The position numbers were made by a program, and so were the translations under genes. Of a stretch of DNA of 34,982 nt, positions 6,611 through 15,303 are shown piece by piece. Numbering within the stretch: the first letter of the stretch is position 1; every line of letters begins with the position of its first letter. The stretch covers positions 1 to 34,982 of the forward strand of contig CAKZHE010000114.1 in assembly GCA_936920195.1 (NCBI GenBank), given 5' to 3'. This DNA comes from an uncultured cyanobacterium. Lineage in GTDB: Bacteria; Cyanobacteriota; Cyanobacteriia; Cyanobacteriales; FACHB-T130. Under the pieces are notes generated by a model, which was not told where the DNA came from, made no database searches, and saw only the letters and a program-made list of their open reading frames with translations.

Positions 6611-8788
6611 GTGGTGTCTAATTCGATTTGGATTGCTGGATCAACTCGCAGCGGCAAAACAACTTACCTGATTCAGCAATTTTCTCGCTGGGTGCAGGGA
6701 GAACTGAGCGCTGCCAAAGCCCAAGGCAGACGCTCACGGCAAACCAAGCCGGAAATTTTAGTTTTTGCGGCTAATGATGATAATCGCCGAGATTTGGCAG
6801 ATCGTCTAGCATCTGCTGTCAAGGGCAAGTATCCAGTCATTTCTCGGACACCTCTGGGGTTTTTTCAAGATGAGGTGATGCTATTTTGGCCTTTGTTGAT
6901 TCAAAAGTTGAATCTGCGAGCGCAATTTCCCCTGCGACTGCGCCCAGAAACTGAACAGGAATTGGCAACTCAGCTATGGAGTCAGGAGTTGGAGCAGGGT
7001 AACTGGCAGCAGACAGGGATGGGGGAATATCGGCTGGTGCGGCGGATTCTGGATTTATTGCAACTGGCAGCGATCGCTGGTACTCCCATTGAAGATATTC
7101 CTAGTATTCTAGAACAAGGTTTTCCTCCACCGATCCAGTTGGACGAAGAAGTTCCCCCAGATCATCGTTTAATTCCCCCGATGTTGGCAGGGAAGTTGTT
7201 GCAGCAATGGCGGGAATGGTGTTGGCAGCGGGGTTTGCTGACGTATGGACTGATTTGCGAACTGTATTGGCGGCACTTACTCCCCGATGCCCAATACCAA
7301 GAACATTTGCAGAATCGTTATTTAGGCATACTGGCAGACGATACTGATGATTATCCGGCGATCGCGCGCGATTTGTTTGAAGTGCTGTTGGATGGCGGCG
7401 CGGTTGGGGCATTTACCTACAATCCTGATGGTTTAGTCCGTTTGGGATTAAATGCCGATCCAGAATATTTAGCCGGATTAAAACACCGCTGTCAAATCGA
7501 AAACCTACTTTGGCGACCAGTAATTTGTCTTGCTGACAGTTTAGGCCATGAAGTGGCGCAGATGGTCGCCGATCCTAATTTTATCGCCCAATTGCCCGAT
7601 GCCATCCAATCGATCCAAACCGTTTCCCGCGCCCAACTGTTGCGGCGGGTGGCAGAGACAATTGCCGAAGCTGTCAAAAACAACTTGGTGGAACCCCAGG
7701 AAATCGCGATCGTTGCTCCTGGTTTAGATGCGATCGCTCGCTACACCCTAGTAGAAATTTTAGCTAACAAAGGCATCGCCATCGAACAAATCAACGATCA
7801 GCGCCCCCTCAATGCTTTCCCGATTGTCCGAGCGCTCCTCACCCTGCTGGCTTTAGTTTACCCCGGTTTGGGCAGGTTAGTAGACCGGGATGCGATCGCC
7901 GAAATGTTAGTTGTTCTCAGTCAACCCCAAAATCCCCCTGCCGATGAAGAACGCATCAAAGATACTTGGAAATTCACCGCTGATATTGATCCCGTGCGGG
8001 CAGGTTTACTGGCAGACTATTGTTATCAACCTGACCCAGAACAACCCCGACTCTTACCCGCTGCTGAATTTTCCCGTTGGGATAGATTGGGGCATCGGGC
8101 TACCACCGCCTACACCAAAATTGTAGAGTGGTTGGAGGTACAGCGATCGCAACAAACCCAACGTTTAATTCCTAACTGTATTGTCGTCCTCGACCGCGCC
8201 ATTCAACAATTTTTCTTCAAAGGCAGTCAACTCCCCTACGAACAATTAGCTGCCCTGAGAGAATTAATCGAAACTGCTCAACACTACTGGGATGTTGATG
8301 CTAGAGTTCGGCAAAGCGAACAAATTGATTCTCCTTTCCATACCACCATTGCCAAGTTTATTCAATTACTCCGCCAAGGCACAATTACCGCCAATCCCTA
8401 CCCCGTTCGTCCCCTCAACATCGCCACCCCTGCCGTCACCCTAGCTACCATCTTCCAATACCGGGCTAGTCGCCGCCATCACCGCTGGCAATTTTGGTTA
8501 GATGCGGGTTCTCCCCTGTGGTCAAAAGGTGGGGCTGCCGCTCTTTACGGGGCATTTCTGTTCCTGAAAGATTGGTCTGGCAATCCGTGGACAGCCGAAG
8601 ATATTTTAAATACCGACGAACAAAGATTACGGCGAATTTTACCGGATTTATTAGGTAGAGCGAATGAAAGAGTTTATCTCTGTCACAGCGATTTAGCAAC
8701 TAATGGACAAGAGCAAAATGGCTCCTTAATTACCTTAGTCAATGCTGCCACACCGTTGACTACAGAAAAGGCGATCGCTTATAATTAA
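6611..8788 (+). CDS. UvrD/AddB-like SF1 helicase-related P-loop protein
   Basis: The protein has 725 residues. Walker A is GSTRSGKT (10-17) right at the N-terminus. Further motifs fit a degenerate SF1 (UvrD/RecB/AddB-type) helicase core: LADDTDDYP (about 241-249) sits where motif II (VDEFQD-like) is expected, followed by FTYNPDGLVRLG where the GDxxQSIY motif III usually lies. IAIVAPGLDAIARY and RPLNAFPIVRALLTLLAL resemble the second RecA-like domain. YLCHSDLATNGQEQNGSL is near the C-terminus. No nuclease motif was recognised. Similar cyanobacterial proteins are often labelled 'recombinase'; a role in DNA repair is inference. Start: GTG 6611 (GTG 6614 is also possible); the ATG at 6604 is out of frame. 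No helicase-nuclease partner is adjacent. Confidence 0.7.
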   Translation: MVSNSIWIAGSTRSGKTTYLIQQFSRWVQGELSAAKAQGRRSRQTKPEILVFAANDDNRRDLADRLASAVKGKYPVISRTPLGFFQDEVMLFWPLLIQKLNLRAQFPLRLRPETEQELATQLWSQELEQGNWQQTGMGEYRLVRRILDLLQLAAIAGTPIEDIPSILEQGFPPPIQLDEEVPPDHRLIPPMLAGKLLQQWREWCWQRGLLTYGLICELYWRHLLPDAQYQEHLQNRYLGILADDTDDYPAIARDLFEVLLDGGAVGAFTYNPDGLVRLGLNADPEYLAGLKHRCQIENLLWRPVICLADSLGHEVAQMVADPNFIAQLPDAIQSIQTVSRAQLLRRVAETIAEAVKNNLVEPQEIAIVAPGLDAIARYTLVEILANKGIAIEQINDQRPLNAFPIVRALLTLLALVYPGLGRLVDRDAIAEMLVVLSQPQNPPADEERIKDTWKFTADIDPVRAGLLADYCYQPDPEQPRLLPAAEFSRWDRLGHRATTAYTKIVEWLEVQRSQQTQRLIPNCIVVLDRAIQQFFFKGSQLPYEQLAALRELIETAQHYWDVDARVRQSEQIDSPFHTTIAKFIQLLRQGTITANPYPVRPLNIATPAVTLATIFQYRASRRHHRWQFWLDAGSPLWSKGGAAALYGAFLFLKDWSGNPWTAEDILNTDEQRLRRILPDLLGRANERVYLCHSDLATNGQEQNGSLITLVNAATPLTTEKAIAYN

Positions 8789-8801
8789 TGCCATCTCCCC
8801 C

Positions 8802-8850
8802 CTCGTTCCTAGGCTCTGCCTGGGAACGCCATCCAGAGGCTCTGCCTCGC
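8802..8850. repeat. GAGGCAGAGCCTC-family repeat (short copy)
   Basis: CTCGTTCCTAGGCTCTGCC, TGGGAACG and then AGAGGCTCTGCCTCG match the modules of the copies at 4708 and 12102. This copy lacks the final GGTTCCCAGGCAGAGCC module. Confidence 0.75.
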
Positions 8851-8866
8851 GTGATTCCCTAGTATT

Positions 8867-8944
8867 AGTAGGGTGTGTTAGCGATAGCGTAACGCACCGC
8901 CTACCAGTTAACGGTGCGTTACGCTGCCGCTAACACACCCTACT
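8867..8944. repeat. Long inverted repeat (78 nt, near-perfect hairpin)
   Basis: AGTAGGGTGTGTTAGCG (8867-8883) is a perfect inverted match to 8928-8944. The next inner 16 bases (8884-8899 against 8912-8927) also pair with few mismatches, leaving a loop of about 12 nt. It begins 78 bp after the end of the 6611 gene. Similar 'GTAGGGTGTGTTAGCG...TAACGCACC' hairpins are widespread in cyanobacterial genomes. It may act as a terminator or as a structured RNA element, but it encodes nothing. Confidence 0.85.
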
Positions 8945-9021
8945 GGATATAGATTTGTGTCAATGATTTAGACGCATTCCGTTGACATAGTTATTGCATG
9001 AATAAAATTGCTCAAAAACTC

Positions 9022-9085
9022 GCAAAGTCAACAGCCTAGGCAGAGCCTCCGGAAAGCATTCCCAGTCAGAGACTGGGAACGAGAA
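9022..9085. repeat. GAGGCAGAGCCTC-family repeat, CATTCCCAGTCAGAGACTGGGAACGAG variant
   Basis: CAAAGTCAACAGCCTAGG is followed by CAGAGCCTCCGGA and then CCCAGTCAGAGACTGGG, a near-palindromic stem. The same modules occur at 33792-33954, where a 90-bp segment interrupts them. Confidence 0.8.
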
Positions 9086-9195
9086 AAAGTTTTCTTAAAG
9101 TTAGCTTCATAATATTAGCGCGTCTAGTCTAATTCGTATTCTTGGGGAGATCTAGCGGTACTATAGACCCACTAATTTTGGTAAAGTTGATTTCT

Positions 9196-9864
9196 ATGGC
9201 AAAACCAGACCAAAACCAAGTATTGCGGGGACTGCCGCTAGTTGCCGGGGGACTGGCGGGGGTACTGCTGCTCGCCAATCGCCTATTAACCCCAGAAATT
9301 ACTGAGGCGCAAGCTCGCTCGGATGCTTTAGGAGTCATTTTGAGCGCTTTGTTGATTTTGACAGGTTTGCTGTGGCAACAGGTGCAACCGCGATCGCCGG
9401 ATGTGGTACAACTAATGGGAGTAGAAGGCTTTGAACTAGCTCCCGATCTTCCCGAAGCGGTGAAAATTGAGTTAGCTTGGGCATCCCATCTCCTGCTGAC
9501 AAATACGGTGACGCGATCTCTGGTGGTTTGGTATGATGGCAAAGTCCTATTGCGACGGGGAATTTTAGGCAGCAATCCCCAAGTTAATCCTGGGGAAATT
9601 TTAAACCGGGCGATCGCCAAACAAAAACCCATCTACTTGGTAGCCCTCAAACTCTATCCGGGGCGAATCGAATTCGATTATCTACCAGATAACACCCAAG
9701 GGGTAATTTGTCAACCCATCGGCGATCGCGGCGCATTGATTTTAGGAGCCAATGCCCCCCGCAGCTATACCCAGCAAGATGAAAATTGGATAGCGGCGAT
9801 CGCGGATAAACTAGCCCATACCCTCAGTCGAGAATTTATTCCCTCAGATCGACCTCATTGCTAA
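9196..9864 (+). CDS. Cofactor assembly of complex C subunit B (CCB2/CCB4-type)
   Basis: The protein has 222 residues. Two N-terminal hydrophobic segments (about 12-30 and 46-62) are followed by a cytosolic or stromal-side domain with SLVVWYDGKVLLRRGIL, CQPIGDRGALILGANAPRSYT and ENWIAAIADKLA. This matches the CCB2/CCB4 family, which helps attach heme c(n) covalently to cytochrome b6 of the b6f complex in oxygenic phototrophs. I read it as the single cyanobacterial homolog. ATG 9196 is preferred to the TTG at 9142, because it places the hydrophobic segments at the usual distance from the N-terminus. It lies 74 bp upstream of desD on the same strand; cotranscription is possible. Confidence 0.85.
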   Translation: MAKPDQNQVLRGLPLVAGGLAGVLLLANRLLTPEITEAQARSDALGVILSALLILTGLLWQQVQPRSPDVVQLMGVEGFELAPDLPEAVKIELAWASHLLLTNTVTRSLVVWYDGKVLLRRGILGSNPQVNPGEILNRAIAKQKPIYLVALKLYPGRIEFDYLPDNTQGVICQPIGDRGALILGANAPRSYTQQDENWIAAIADKLAHTLSREFIPSDRPHC

Positions 9865-9905
9865 AGAATATCTTTCCCAAGATACTTGTTATCCCTAAAT
9901 CTAGG

Positions 9906-9911
9906 TATAAT
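9906..9911 (+). promoter_or_regulatory. Candidate -10 box upstream of desD
   Basis: A perfect TATAAT sits 27 bp before the desD ATG. TTGTTA at 9886-9891 could be a -35 box but leaves only 14 bp of spacing. This suggests desD can be transcribed separately from the gene before it. Confidence 0.35.
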
Positions 9912-9938
9912 AAGCCTATTTGAATAGATTTTGTTAGC

Positions 9939-11039
9939 ATGACCCAGACCAAAATTACTTTTGGCAAACCAGTCGGTTTCCGAAAAGAACTGAATCGTCG
10001 AGTAGAAGCCTTTTTTGCCGCTGAAAACATTCCTCAGCGCGATTGTCCCGAAATGTATTTGAAGGCGGCTTTCATATTTCTCTGGACTTTTGGGACATGG
10101 TTTGCCATTCTTTTTATCCCAGCCGCTGCACCCATCAAACTATTAGGCTGCGTATTTTTAGCCTTTGCGATGTCAGCCTTTATGTTCAATATCGGTCACG
10201 ATGCCATCCATGAAGGTTTTTCTAACAACAAATACGTTAATTACTTTTTAGGATTAACCTACGATTTTATGGGCGTTTCCAGCTATCTTTGGCGATATCG
10301 TCATAATACGCTGCACCACACTTATACCAACATCCCTCAGCATGACGTAGAAATAGATGGAGATGGCTGGGTAAGAATGTTTCCCGCTCAAGAATATCGC
10401 TGGTTTCATCGCTTTCAGCATATCTATATCTGGCTGATATATAGTATTGTTCCCCTTTATTGGTCCTACGGCGATGTCGAAGTGACTTTCAAAAAGGGCA
10501 AATATTACGATCATCCCATCCCCACCATGAAGCTTTCCGAAAAGCTAACTTTGTTGGCATTCAAAGTGGTTTGGATTGGATATGCAATTGTCTTGCCTTT
10601 AGCGATTGGTTATAGTCCGCTAGAAGTCTTGATTGGGTTTTTAGTTACCTACATCAGCTACGGGATCATCCTGAATGTGGTGTTTATGATGGCGCACGTT
10701 GTAGAGAAAGCGGAATTTTTAACCCCAGGTGCAGAAACAGGAGCCATTGAGGAAGAATGGGCAATTTGCCAAATGAGAACCACTGTTGATTTTGCTCCCA
10801 ACAATGCTTTTATTAACTGGTATGTCGGCGGGTTAAATTATCAAGTGGTTCACCATTTATTTCCTCAAGTCTGCCATATTCATTACCCCAAGATCGCGAA
10901 AATTCTTCAGGAAGTTAGCGATGAGTTTGGCGTAGAATATAAGGTCTATGACACCTTCAGAGAAGTTCTGGTTTCTAATTACCGTTTGCTGAAAAACTTC
11001 GGTGCAGAAGCGCGAGAATTAGAAATGGCGACGAAATAA
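9939..11039 (+). CDS. desD: Delta-6 fatty acid (linoleoyl) desaturase
   Basis: This membrane di-iron desaturase puts a double bond at position 6 of lipid-bound linoleate, giving gamma-linolenate, with ferredoxin as electron donor in cyanobacteria. Length 366 residues, as in known DesD. The three histidine boxes are HDAIH (87-91), HNTLHH (122-127) and QVVHH (302-306). The Gln at the start of the third box marks the front-end (delta-6) class rather than DesA, DesB or DesC. Flanking text such as LWRYRHN, HDVEIDGDG, EEWAICQMRTT and FPQVCHIHYP is close to Synechocystis DesD as I remember it. Hydrophobic pairs lie at about 43-82 and 210-250. There is no fused cytochrome b5 domain. Cold induction is typical of the family, but no element for it is evident. 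Confidence 0.95.
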   Translation: MTQTKITFGKPVGFRKELNRRVEAFFAAENIPQRDCPEMYLKAAFIFLWTFGTWFAILFIPAAAPIKLLGCVFLAFAMSAFMFNIGHDAIHEGFSNNKYVNYFLGLTYDFMGVSSYLWRYRHNTLHHTYTNIPQHDVEIDGDGWVRMFPAQEYRWFHRFQHIYIWLIYSIVPLYWSYGDVEVTFKKGKYYDHPIPTMKLSEKLTLLAFKVVWIGYAIVLPLAIGYSPLEVLIGFLVTYISYGIILNVVFMMAHVVEKAEFLTPGAETGAIEEEWAICQMRTTVDFAPNNAFINWYVGGLNYQVVHHLFPQVCHIHYPKIAKILQEVSDEFGVEYKVYDTFREVLVSNYRLLKNFGAEARELEMATK

Positions 11040-11052
11040 AGTGCATTTTAGT

Positions 11053-11100
11053 TAGTAATTAGGCTTTAGCTCCAATTATCGGGCTGAAGCCTAACTACTA
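11053..11100. repeat. Hairpin repeat after desD
   Basis: Twenty-base arms (11053-11072 and 11081-11100; core AGGCTTTAGC / GGCTGAAGCCT) pair with three mismatches around an 8-nt loop. It starts 14 bp after the desD stop. The GTAGTTAGGCTTCAGCCC arm is a familiar cyanobacterial intergenic sequence. A terminator role is possible, but no T-run follows. Confidence 0.65.
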
Positions 11101-11176
11101 TAATCAAGTGATTGATTTTTCATTCCCATGTTGGATTTTCAATCAGATCAAAACGCAAATTTGAACATCATCATTT

Positions 11177-11782
11177 TTATTTCTGCCCATCACTAGAATT
11201 ATCAGTTCCTGGGGTGACAGTTGGGCTACTAGGAACTACTGACGGGGAAACTGTTGGGCTTGGCGAACTACTAGGTTGTACTGGCGGCTGAGGAACATTA
11301 ATATTAACATTTGGTGCTGGTTGTGGAGGAACATTAATGTTCACCGTCGGAGCAGGTTGCGGTGCTGTTGCCCGTGGTTGAGGAACTGGCACAAATATTG
11401 GTACTTGCTCAATCGTTCTTTCTCTTTGAATAATTGTGGTCTGCTGGGTTTTAGGGGTTTGTGCAGCAGTTGGTGAAGGTACAGGTAGCGCAACTGGGGC
11501 AGCTACAGGTTTGCGCTGGCTAAAGAAGAAAAAAGCGCCCACTACCACTGCAACTAAAGCAGTCAGTGTAATCCCAATCAATAAGCCCCGAGCGGCATTG
11601 TCGTTATCGCGAATTACTATGTCTTCATTGTCGAGACGGCGCTCAATTATGCGCCCATGAACGTAACCATCACTATAAGAAGTTGCTTTATCAGTATCTA
11701 CATTACTGGTAGTATTAAGCCTGGGTTTTTGCTCTGGGGGAACTTGCTGATTATTAGGATTAGGATTGTTGAGTTTAGTCAT
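11177..11782 (-). CDS. Single-pass membrane protein with proline-rich tail
   Basis: The protein has 201 residues. The N-terminal part (1-65) is polar, with YSDGYVHGRIIERR and IVIRDNDNAARG. One strong membrane segment follows (about 66-88, GLLIGITLTALVAVVVGAFF), then an extracytoplasmic tail of about 110 residues rich in Pro, Val, Thr, Ser and Gln. The tail holds short internal repeats (APTVNINVPPQP / APNVNINVPQPP) and Ser-Pro-Thr stretches. I do not recognise a family. The architecture suggests a cell-envelope spacer or anchor. It is convergent with desD, with upstream repeats in the long gap before ribBA. A plus-strand open frame over the same region mirrors the repeats and is not a gene. 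Confidence 0.75.
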   Translation of the reverse strand: MTKLNNPNPNNQQVPPEQKPRLNTTSNVDTDKATSYSDGYVHGRIIERRLDNEDIVIRDNDNAARGLLIGITLTALVAVVVGAFFFFSQRKPVAAPVALPVPSPTAAQTPKTQQTTIIQRERTIEQVPIFVPVPQPRATAPQPAPTVNINVPPQPAPNVNINVPQPPVQPSSSPSPTVSPSVVPSSPTVTPGTDNSSDGQK

Positions 11783-12309
11783 ATTTACTGCCAGAAATTA
11801 TTGCCAGATAGATGAAGATGCAAGCGAATACCAAAAATCTTTTTGTTGCTAGCAGATTGGAAAATATAGGCAGTTCCTCAAGCCCAGATTGAAAACCAGC
11901 CAAACTATTGCCTTCAATTAGGGAATAAAACTTCTGTCCTGCTCCCTGGCTATCTCTACAGTAACCTTTTTAATAATGGCGATCGCTCTATCCAAAGAAT
12001 GGGTTATTGTCTTCACCGCAGTTTCCAAGGCGTAGAAGTAATTTAGCGGTGGGGGGCGGGTTGATTGAGATTATTGGTAAAACACTAACCCTACCGATTA
12101 CTCGTTCCCAGGCAGAGCCTGGGAATGCCTATTGAGAGGCTCTGCCTCGGATGACAAAGCGAGGCAGAGCCTCGCGATTCGGTTCCCAGGCAGAGCCTAG
12201 GAACCAGTTCAAAGGGGCAGGCAAATCGGTCAGGACAAAAAGCCATAAAGAGATAGAATGTTGTATAACTGGACTTTAAGAAACTTTATAATTCAGGTTA
12301 AACTCGTCT
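11783..12309. other. Intergenic region with repeats, no gene recognised
   Basis: This 527-bp gap lies between two divergent genes. Positions 12048-12080 (GGGGGGCGGGTT then GATTATTGG) resemble one arm of the hairpin at 23136-23201. Positions 12102-12209 hold the fullest copy of the GAGGCAGAGCCTC repeat. No open frame with a recognisable protein was seen. Confidence 0.6.
12102..12209. repeat. GAGGCAGAGCCTC-family repeat (fullest copy)
   Basis: Modules in order: CTCGTTCCCAGGCAGAGCCTGGGAA; GAGGCTCTGCCTCG (12136-12149), a perfect 14-bp inverted match to CGAGGCAGAGCCTC (12160-12173) with a 10-nt loop; then GGTTCCCAGGCAGAGCC, TAGGAACCAG. Several alternative stems are possible because GGCAGAGCC and GGCTCTGCC recur. 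Confidence 0.85.
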
Positions 12310-13995
12310 GTGGAATTGTCCTCGCATCAGCCCAACCCACCTACTCAATTTGACTCGATTGAATCCGCTCTCGCCGATCTAAAAGCTGGAAAACTCATAG
12401 TTGTGGTCGATGACGAAAGCCGGGAAAATGAAGGCGATCTCATCGGTGCTGCCCAATTTGCCACCCCGGACGCAATCAATTTTATGGCAGTCTACGGACG
12501 GGGATTGATTTGTTTGGCAATGACCGGCGATCGCCTGGATCAGCTAGACTTGCCCTTAATGGTGACAAATAATACTGATAGTAACCAAACTGCTTTCACT
12601 GTCAGTATTGATGCCGCTCCCCATTTAGGTGTAACTACGGGAATTTCTGCCGAAGACCGAGCGCGGACGATTCAAGTGGCGATCGCTCCGGCTACCCAAT
12701 CCAGCGATTTGCGTCGTCCTGGGCATATCTTCCCCCTGCGAGCTAAGGACGGCGGCGTACTAAAACGAGCGGGACATACCGAAGCAGGGGTTGACCTCCC
12801 CCAACTTGCCGGACTCTACCCCGCTGGCGTAATCTGCGAAATTCAAAATTCTGATGGTTCTATGGCGCGGCTACCAGAACTGATTGCCTATGCTCAGGAA
12901 CATCAACTGAAAATTATTAGCATTGCCGACCTAATTAGTTATCGTCTCCAACACGAAAGATTTGTGCGTCGAGAAACCATTGCAGATTTACCTACTCAGT
13001 TCGGTCATTTCAAAATTTACGCCTACCGCAACACCCTGGATAATTCCGAACACGTTGCCATTGTTAAAGGTACTCCCGCAGACTTTGAAGGTCAAACTGT
13101 GATGGTGCGGATGCACTCAGAATGCTTGACAGGGGATGCTTTGGGTTCCCTGCGCTGCGACTGTCGAATGCAGTTACAAGCGGCACTGAAAATGATTGAA
13201 AATGCTGGTTCCGGGGTGGTGGTTTATCTGCGACAAGAAGGGCGCGGCATTGGTCTAATTAATAAATTAAAAGCCTATTCCTTGCAGGATTTGGGGTTAG
13301 ATACGGTAGAAGCCAACGAACGTTTGGGATTTCCCGCCGATCTCCGGAATTACGGAGTTGGAGCGCAAATTCTCAATGATTTGGGCATCAATAAAATTCG
13401 CCTGATTACCAATAATCCTCGTAAAATTGCCGGATTAAAGGGTTATGGTTTGGAAATTGCCGACCGAGTACCGCTGTTAATTGAGGCCACATCCTATAAT
13501 TCCAGTTATTTGGCAACAAAGGCCGAAAAATTAGGTCATCTGCTTTTGCAAACCTATCTAGCCAGCGTTGCCATTCACTGGCTAGATGCGCCAGACTCGG
13601 TACAAGAGCGTTACGAGCGATTGGAAAAATTGCGCTATTTGGGGCAAACTCACCATCTACTGTTGCAGGAAGAGGCTAGACCATTGGCGATCGCGCTGTT
13701 TGGCAAACCCAATCTGACAGTTCATCTAGGCTTCGATCAAGCCCATTTAACTACCCCTGACTGGTATATCCACTCCAACCACCCCTACGTTCAAGCCTTG
13801 GCGGAAATCCTGGACGATTTGGCCACTTGGCCTCAAGTTGGCAGGTTGGAATTCTTAATTTCCGCCGGACTCGATCCCCTAACAGGTTTGCAAGTGCAGT
13901 TAGAACGGCTGACTTTCCCCTTAAATCAGCGGCCTTCGTCTATCTGCGATCGCTTAGAAACGCAAAAAATTTATAGTTTTGTGGCTGAGGGTTAA
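12310..13995 (+). CDS. ribBA: Bifunctional DHBP synthase / GTP cyclohydrolase II
   Basis: This protein catalyses both entry steps of riboflavin synthesis: ribulose-5-phosphate to 3,4-dihydroxy-2-butanone-4-phosphate, and GTP to the diaminopyrimidine intermediate. Length 561 residues. RibB domain about 13-205 with [14 protein letters not shown], the acidic metal-binding segment, and [11 protein letters not shown]. RibA domain about 225-410 with [20 protein letters not shown], whose three cysteines bind zinc, and [10 protein letters not shown] and [11 protein letters not shown]-terminal extension of about 150 residues lacks a known motif, as in other cyanobacterial RibBA proteins. Start is GTG. 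No FMN riboswitch was recognised upstream. It is the first gene of a tight run of four on the plus strand. Confidence 0.97.
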   Translation: MELSSHQPNPPTQFDSIESALADLKAGKLIVVVDDESRENEGDLIGAAQFATPDAINFMAVYGRGLICLAMTGDRLDQLDLPLMVTNNTDSNQTAFTVSIDAAPHLGVTTGISAEDRARTIQVAIAPATQSSDLRRPGHIFPLRAKDGGVLKRAGHTEAGVDLPQLAGLYPAGVICEIQNSDGSMARLPELIAYAQEHQLKIISIADLISYRLQHERFVRRETIADLPTQFGHFKIYAYRNTLDNSEHVAIVKGTPADFEGQTVMVRMHSECLTGDALGSLRCDCRMQLQAALKMIENAGSGVVVYLRQEGRGIGLINKLKAYSLQDLGLDTVEANERLGFPADLRNYGVGAQILNDLGINKIRLITNNPRKIAGLKGYGLEIADRVPLLIEATSYNSSYLATKAEKLGHLLLQTYLASVAIHWLDAPDSVQERYERLEKLRYLGQTHHLLLQEEARPLAIALFGKPNLTVHLGFDQAHLTTPDWYIHSNHPYVQALAEILDDLATWPQVGRLEFLISAGLDPLTGLQVQLERLTFPLNQRPSSICDRLETQKIYSFVAEG

Positions 13996-13999
13996 CACT

Positions 14000-14989
14000 A
14001 TGCAGCGGGCTTTATTCCTACCAATAACCTGCGGTTTATTACTGGTGGCTATTTCCCCTCCAGTACAGGCATCCTCAATTCTGATGGAGTCATCTTTCCA
14101 AATTGCCCAAGTGACGGCGGATGACTTGCTCAATCAAGGATTAGCCAAACTGAAACGGGGTAATAACAGCGGAGCGATTGACGATTTTAATGCCGTCATT
14201 GACCGCGCCCCGAATCTGCCAGATGGTTATTATTATCGAGGGTTGGCACGGAGAGAATTAAAAGATTGGCAAGGAGCGATCGCAGATTTTAACCAAGCCC
14301 TGCGCCTCGATCCTAGGGATGCCGCTGCCTATACCGACCGCGCCCTGGTCTATGTAGAATTAGGTAAAAAGCAAGCCGCTTTAACTGATTTAACCCAAGC
14401 GATCGCCCTGCAACCAATTAATTACAATGCCTATTATCAGCGGGGATTAATTCAAGAACGCTCCTACAATCGGGAAGCCGCGATCGCTGACTATTCCGCC
14501 GCCATTAACCTCAAACCAGATTACGCCCTAGCCTACCTGCGGCGGGGACTAAGTTATGAAGCTTTGGGACAAAATCAGTCAGCAATCGCTGATTTTACGG
14601 AGGCCATTAGGTATGACCCCTCATTGGTAGAAGCCTATGAAAACCGAGGGGTTGCCCGTCGCCAGAATCAAGATTTAACTGGAGCAATCGGCGATTATAC
14701 TCTTGCCATTAAATACAATCGGGTGAATCCTAATAGTTATTACAATCGCGCGATCGCTTATCAGCAGTTGGGGAATATGCAGGCAGCTATTTCTGATTAT
14801 ACAATGGCGACTCGCATCGACCCTAACTTTGCCAGTGCCTACGGCAATCGCGGAGCCTTGCGCTACCAATTAGGCGATCGCCCAGGAGCGCTAGCAGATT
14901 TGCGGACAGCAGCACGACTGTTTTCTAATCAGCGATTAACGGCTGAATTTCAGAAAACTGTGGAATTAATTCGACAAATTATGCCATAA
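14000..14989 (+). CDS. Secreted tetratricopeptide repeat protein
   Basis: The protein has 329 residues. An N-terminal signal peptide (about 1-24, QRALFLPITCGLLLVAI, PPVQASS) is followed by seven to eight TPR units of about 34 residues (from residue 42). Typical signatures: GNNSGAIDDFNAVIDRAPN, DWQGAIADFNQALRLDP, KKQAALTDLTQAIALQP, REAAIADYSAAINLKP, NQSAIADFTEAIRYDP. Such proteins are usually scaffolds for protein-protein contact, here probably in the periplasm or thylakoid lumen. ATG 14000 was chosen over a TTG at 13979, because it gives a proper signal peptide and lies 4 bp after the ribBA stop, suggesting translational coupling. The partner is unknown. Confidence 0.9.
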   Translation: MQRALFLPITCGLLLVAISPPVQASSILMESSFQIAQVTADDLLNQGLAKLKRGNNSGAIDDFNAVIDRAPNLPDGYYYRGLARRELKDWQGAIADFNQALRLDPRDAAAYTDRALVYVELGKKQAALTDLTQAIALQPINYNAYYQRGLIQERSYNREAAIADYSAAINLKPDYALAYLRRGLSYEALGQNQSAIADFTEAIRYDPSLVEAYENRGVARRQNQDLTGAIGDYTLAIKYNRVNPNSYYNRAIAYQQLGNMQAAISDYTMATRIDPNFASAYGNRGALRYQLGDRPGALADLRTAARLFSNQRLTAEFQKTVELIRQIMP

Positions 14990-14993
14990 CTAA

Positions 14994-15272
14994 ATGAATA
15001 TAGATCTGACTGCGGAACAGGAACAGTTCATCTACGAACAAATCAATCAAGGCAGATACGACAATGCCGAACAAATGATTACCGAAGCATTGCAACTGCT
15101 AGCCAAGAATCTCCGCCAACCAGAGCGGATACAAATTGAACAAATTCGTCAAAAGATTACCCCCAGGATTGAACAGCCTATGCCCAACCAAGTTACCAAT
15201 AGCGACCTAGTATTTGCTCGATTGCAAGAAAAAATTCGGACAATTTCTGAAGCTCAATCTTCTAAGATCTAA
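14994..15272 (+). CDS. ParD-like (CopG/RHH) antitoxin-type protein
   Basis: The protein has 92 residues. The N-terminal 40 (MNIDLTAEQEQFIYEQINQG, then YDNAEQMITEALQLL) follow the ParD ribbon-helix-helix pattern: a short beta strand followed by two helices, as in DNA-binding antitoxins. The C-terminal half is charged and would be the toxin-binding arm. No ParE/RelE toxin follows; the next gene is a Uma2 nuclease. It starts 4 bp after the TPR stop, so it is probably part of the ribBA-TPR transcript. It may be an orphan antitoxin, or may pair with the Uma2 protein. A shadow frame of the next gene overlaps its end. Confidence 0.75.
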   Translation: MNIDLTAEQEQFIYEQINQGRYDNAEQMITEALQLLAKNLRQPERIQIEQIRQKITPRIEQPMPNQVTNSDLVFARLQEKIRTISEAQSSKI

Positions 15273-15303
15273 AATAGAGCTATCAACCGCCAATGCCTTA
15301 GCC

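Noticed and set aside
11276-11660. Plus-strand open frames rich in Trp, Arg and Asn over the proline-rich gene
   Set aside because: They are antisense translations of the proline-rich repeats of the minus-strand gene.
12210-12309. FMN riboswitch ahead of ribBA
   Set aside because: None of the conserved FMN-aptamer segments could be found in the 100 bp before the GTG start.
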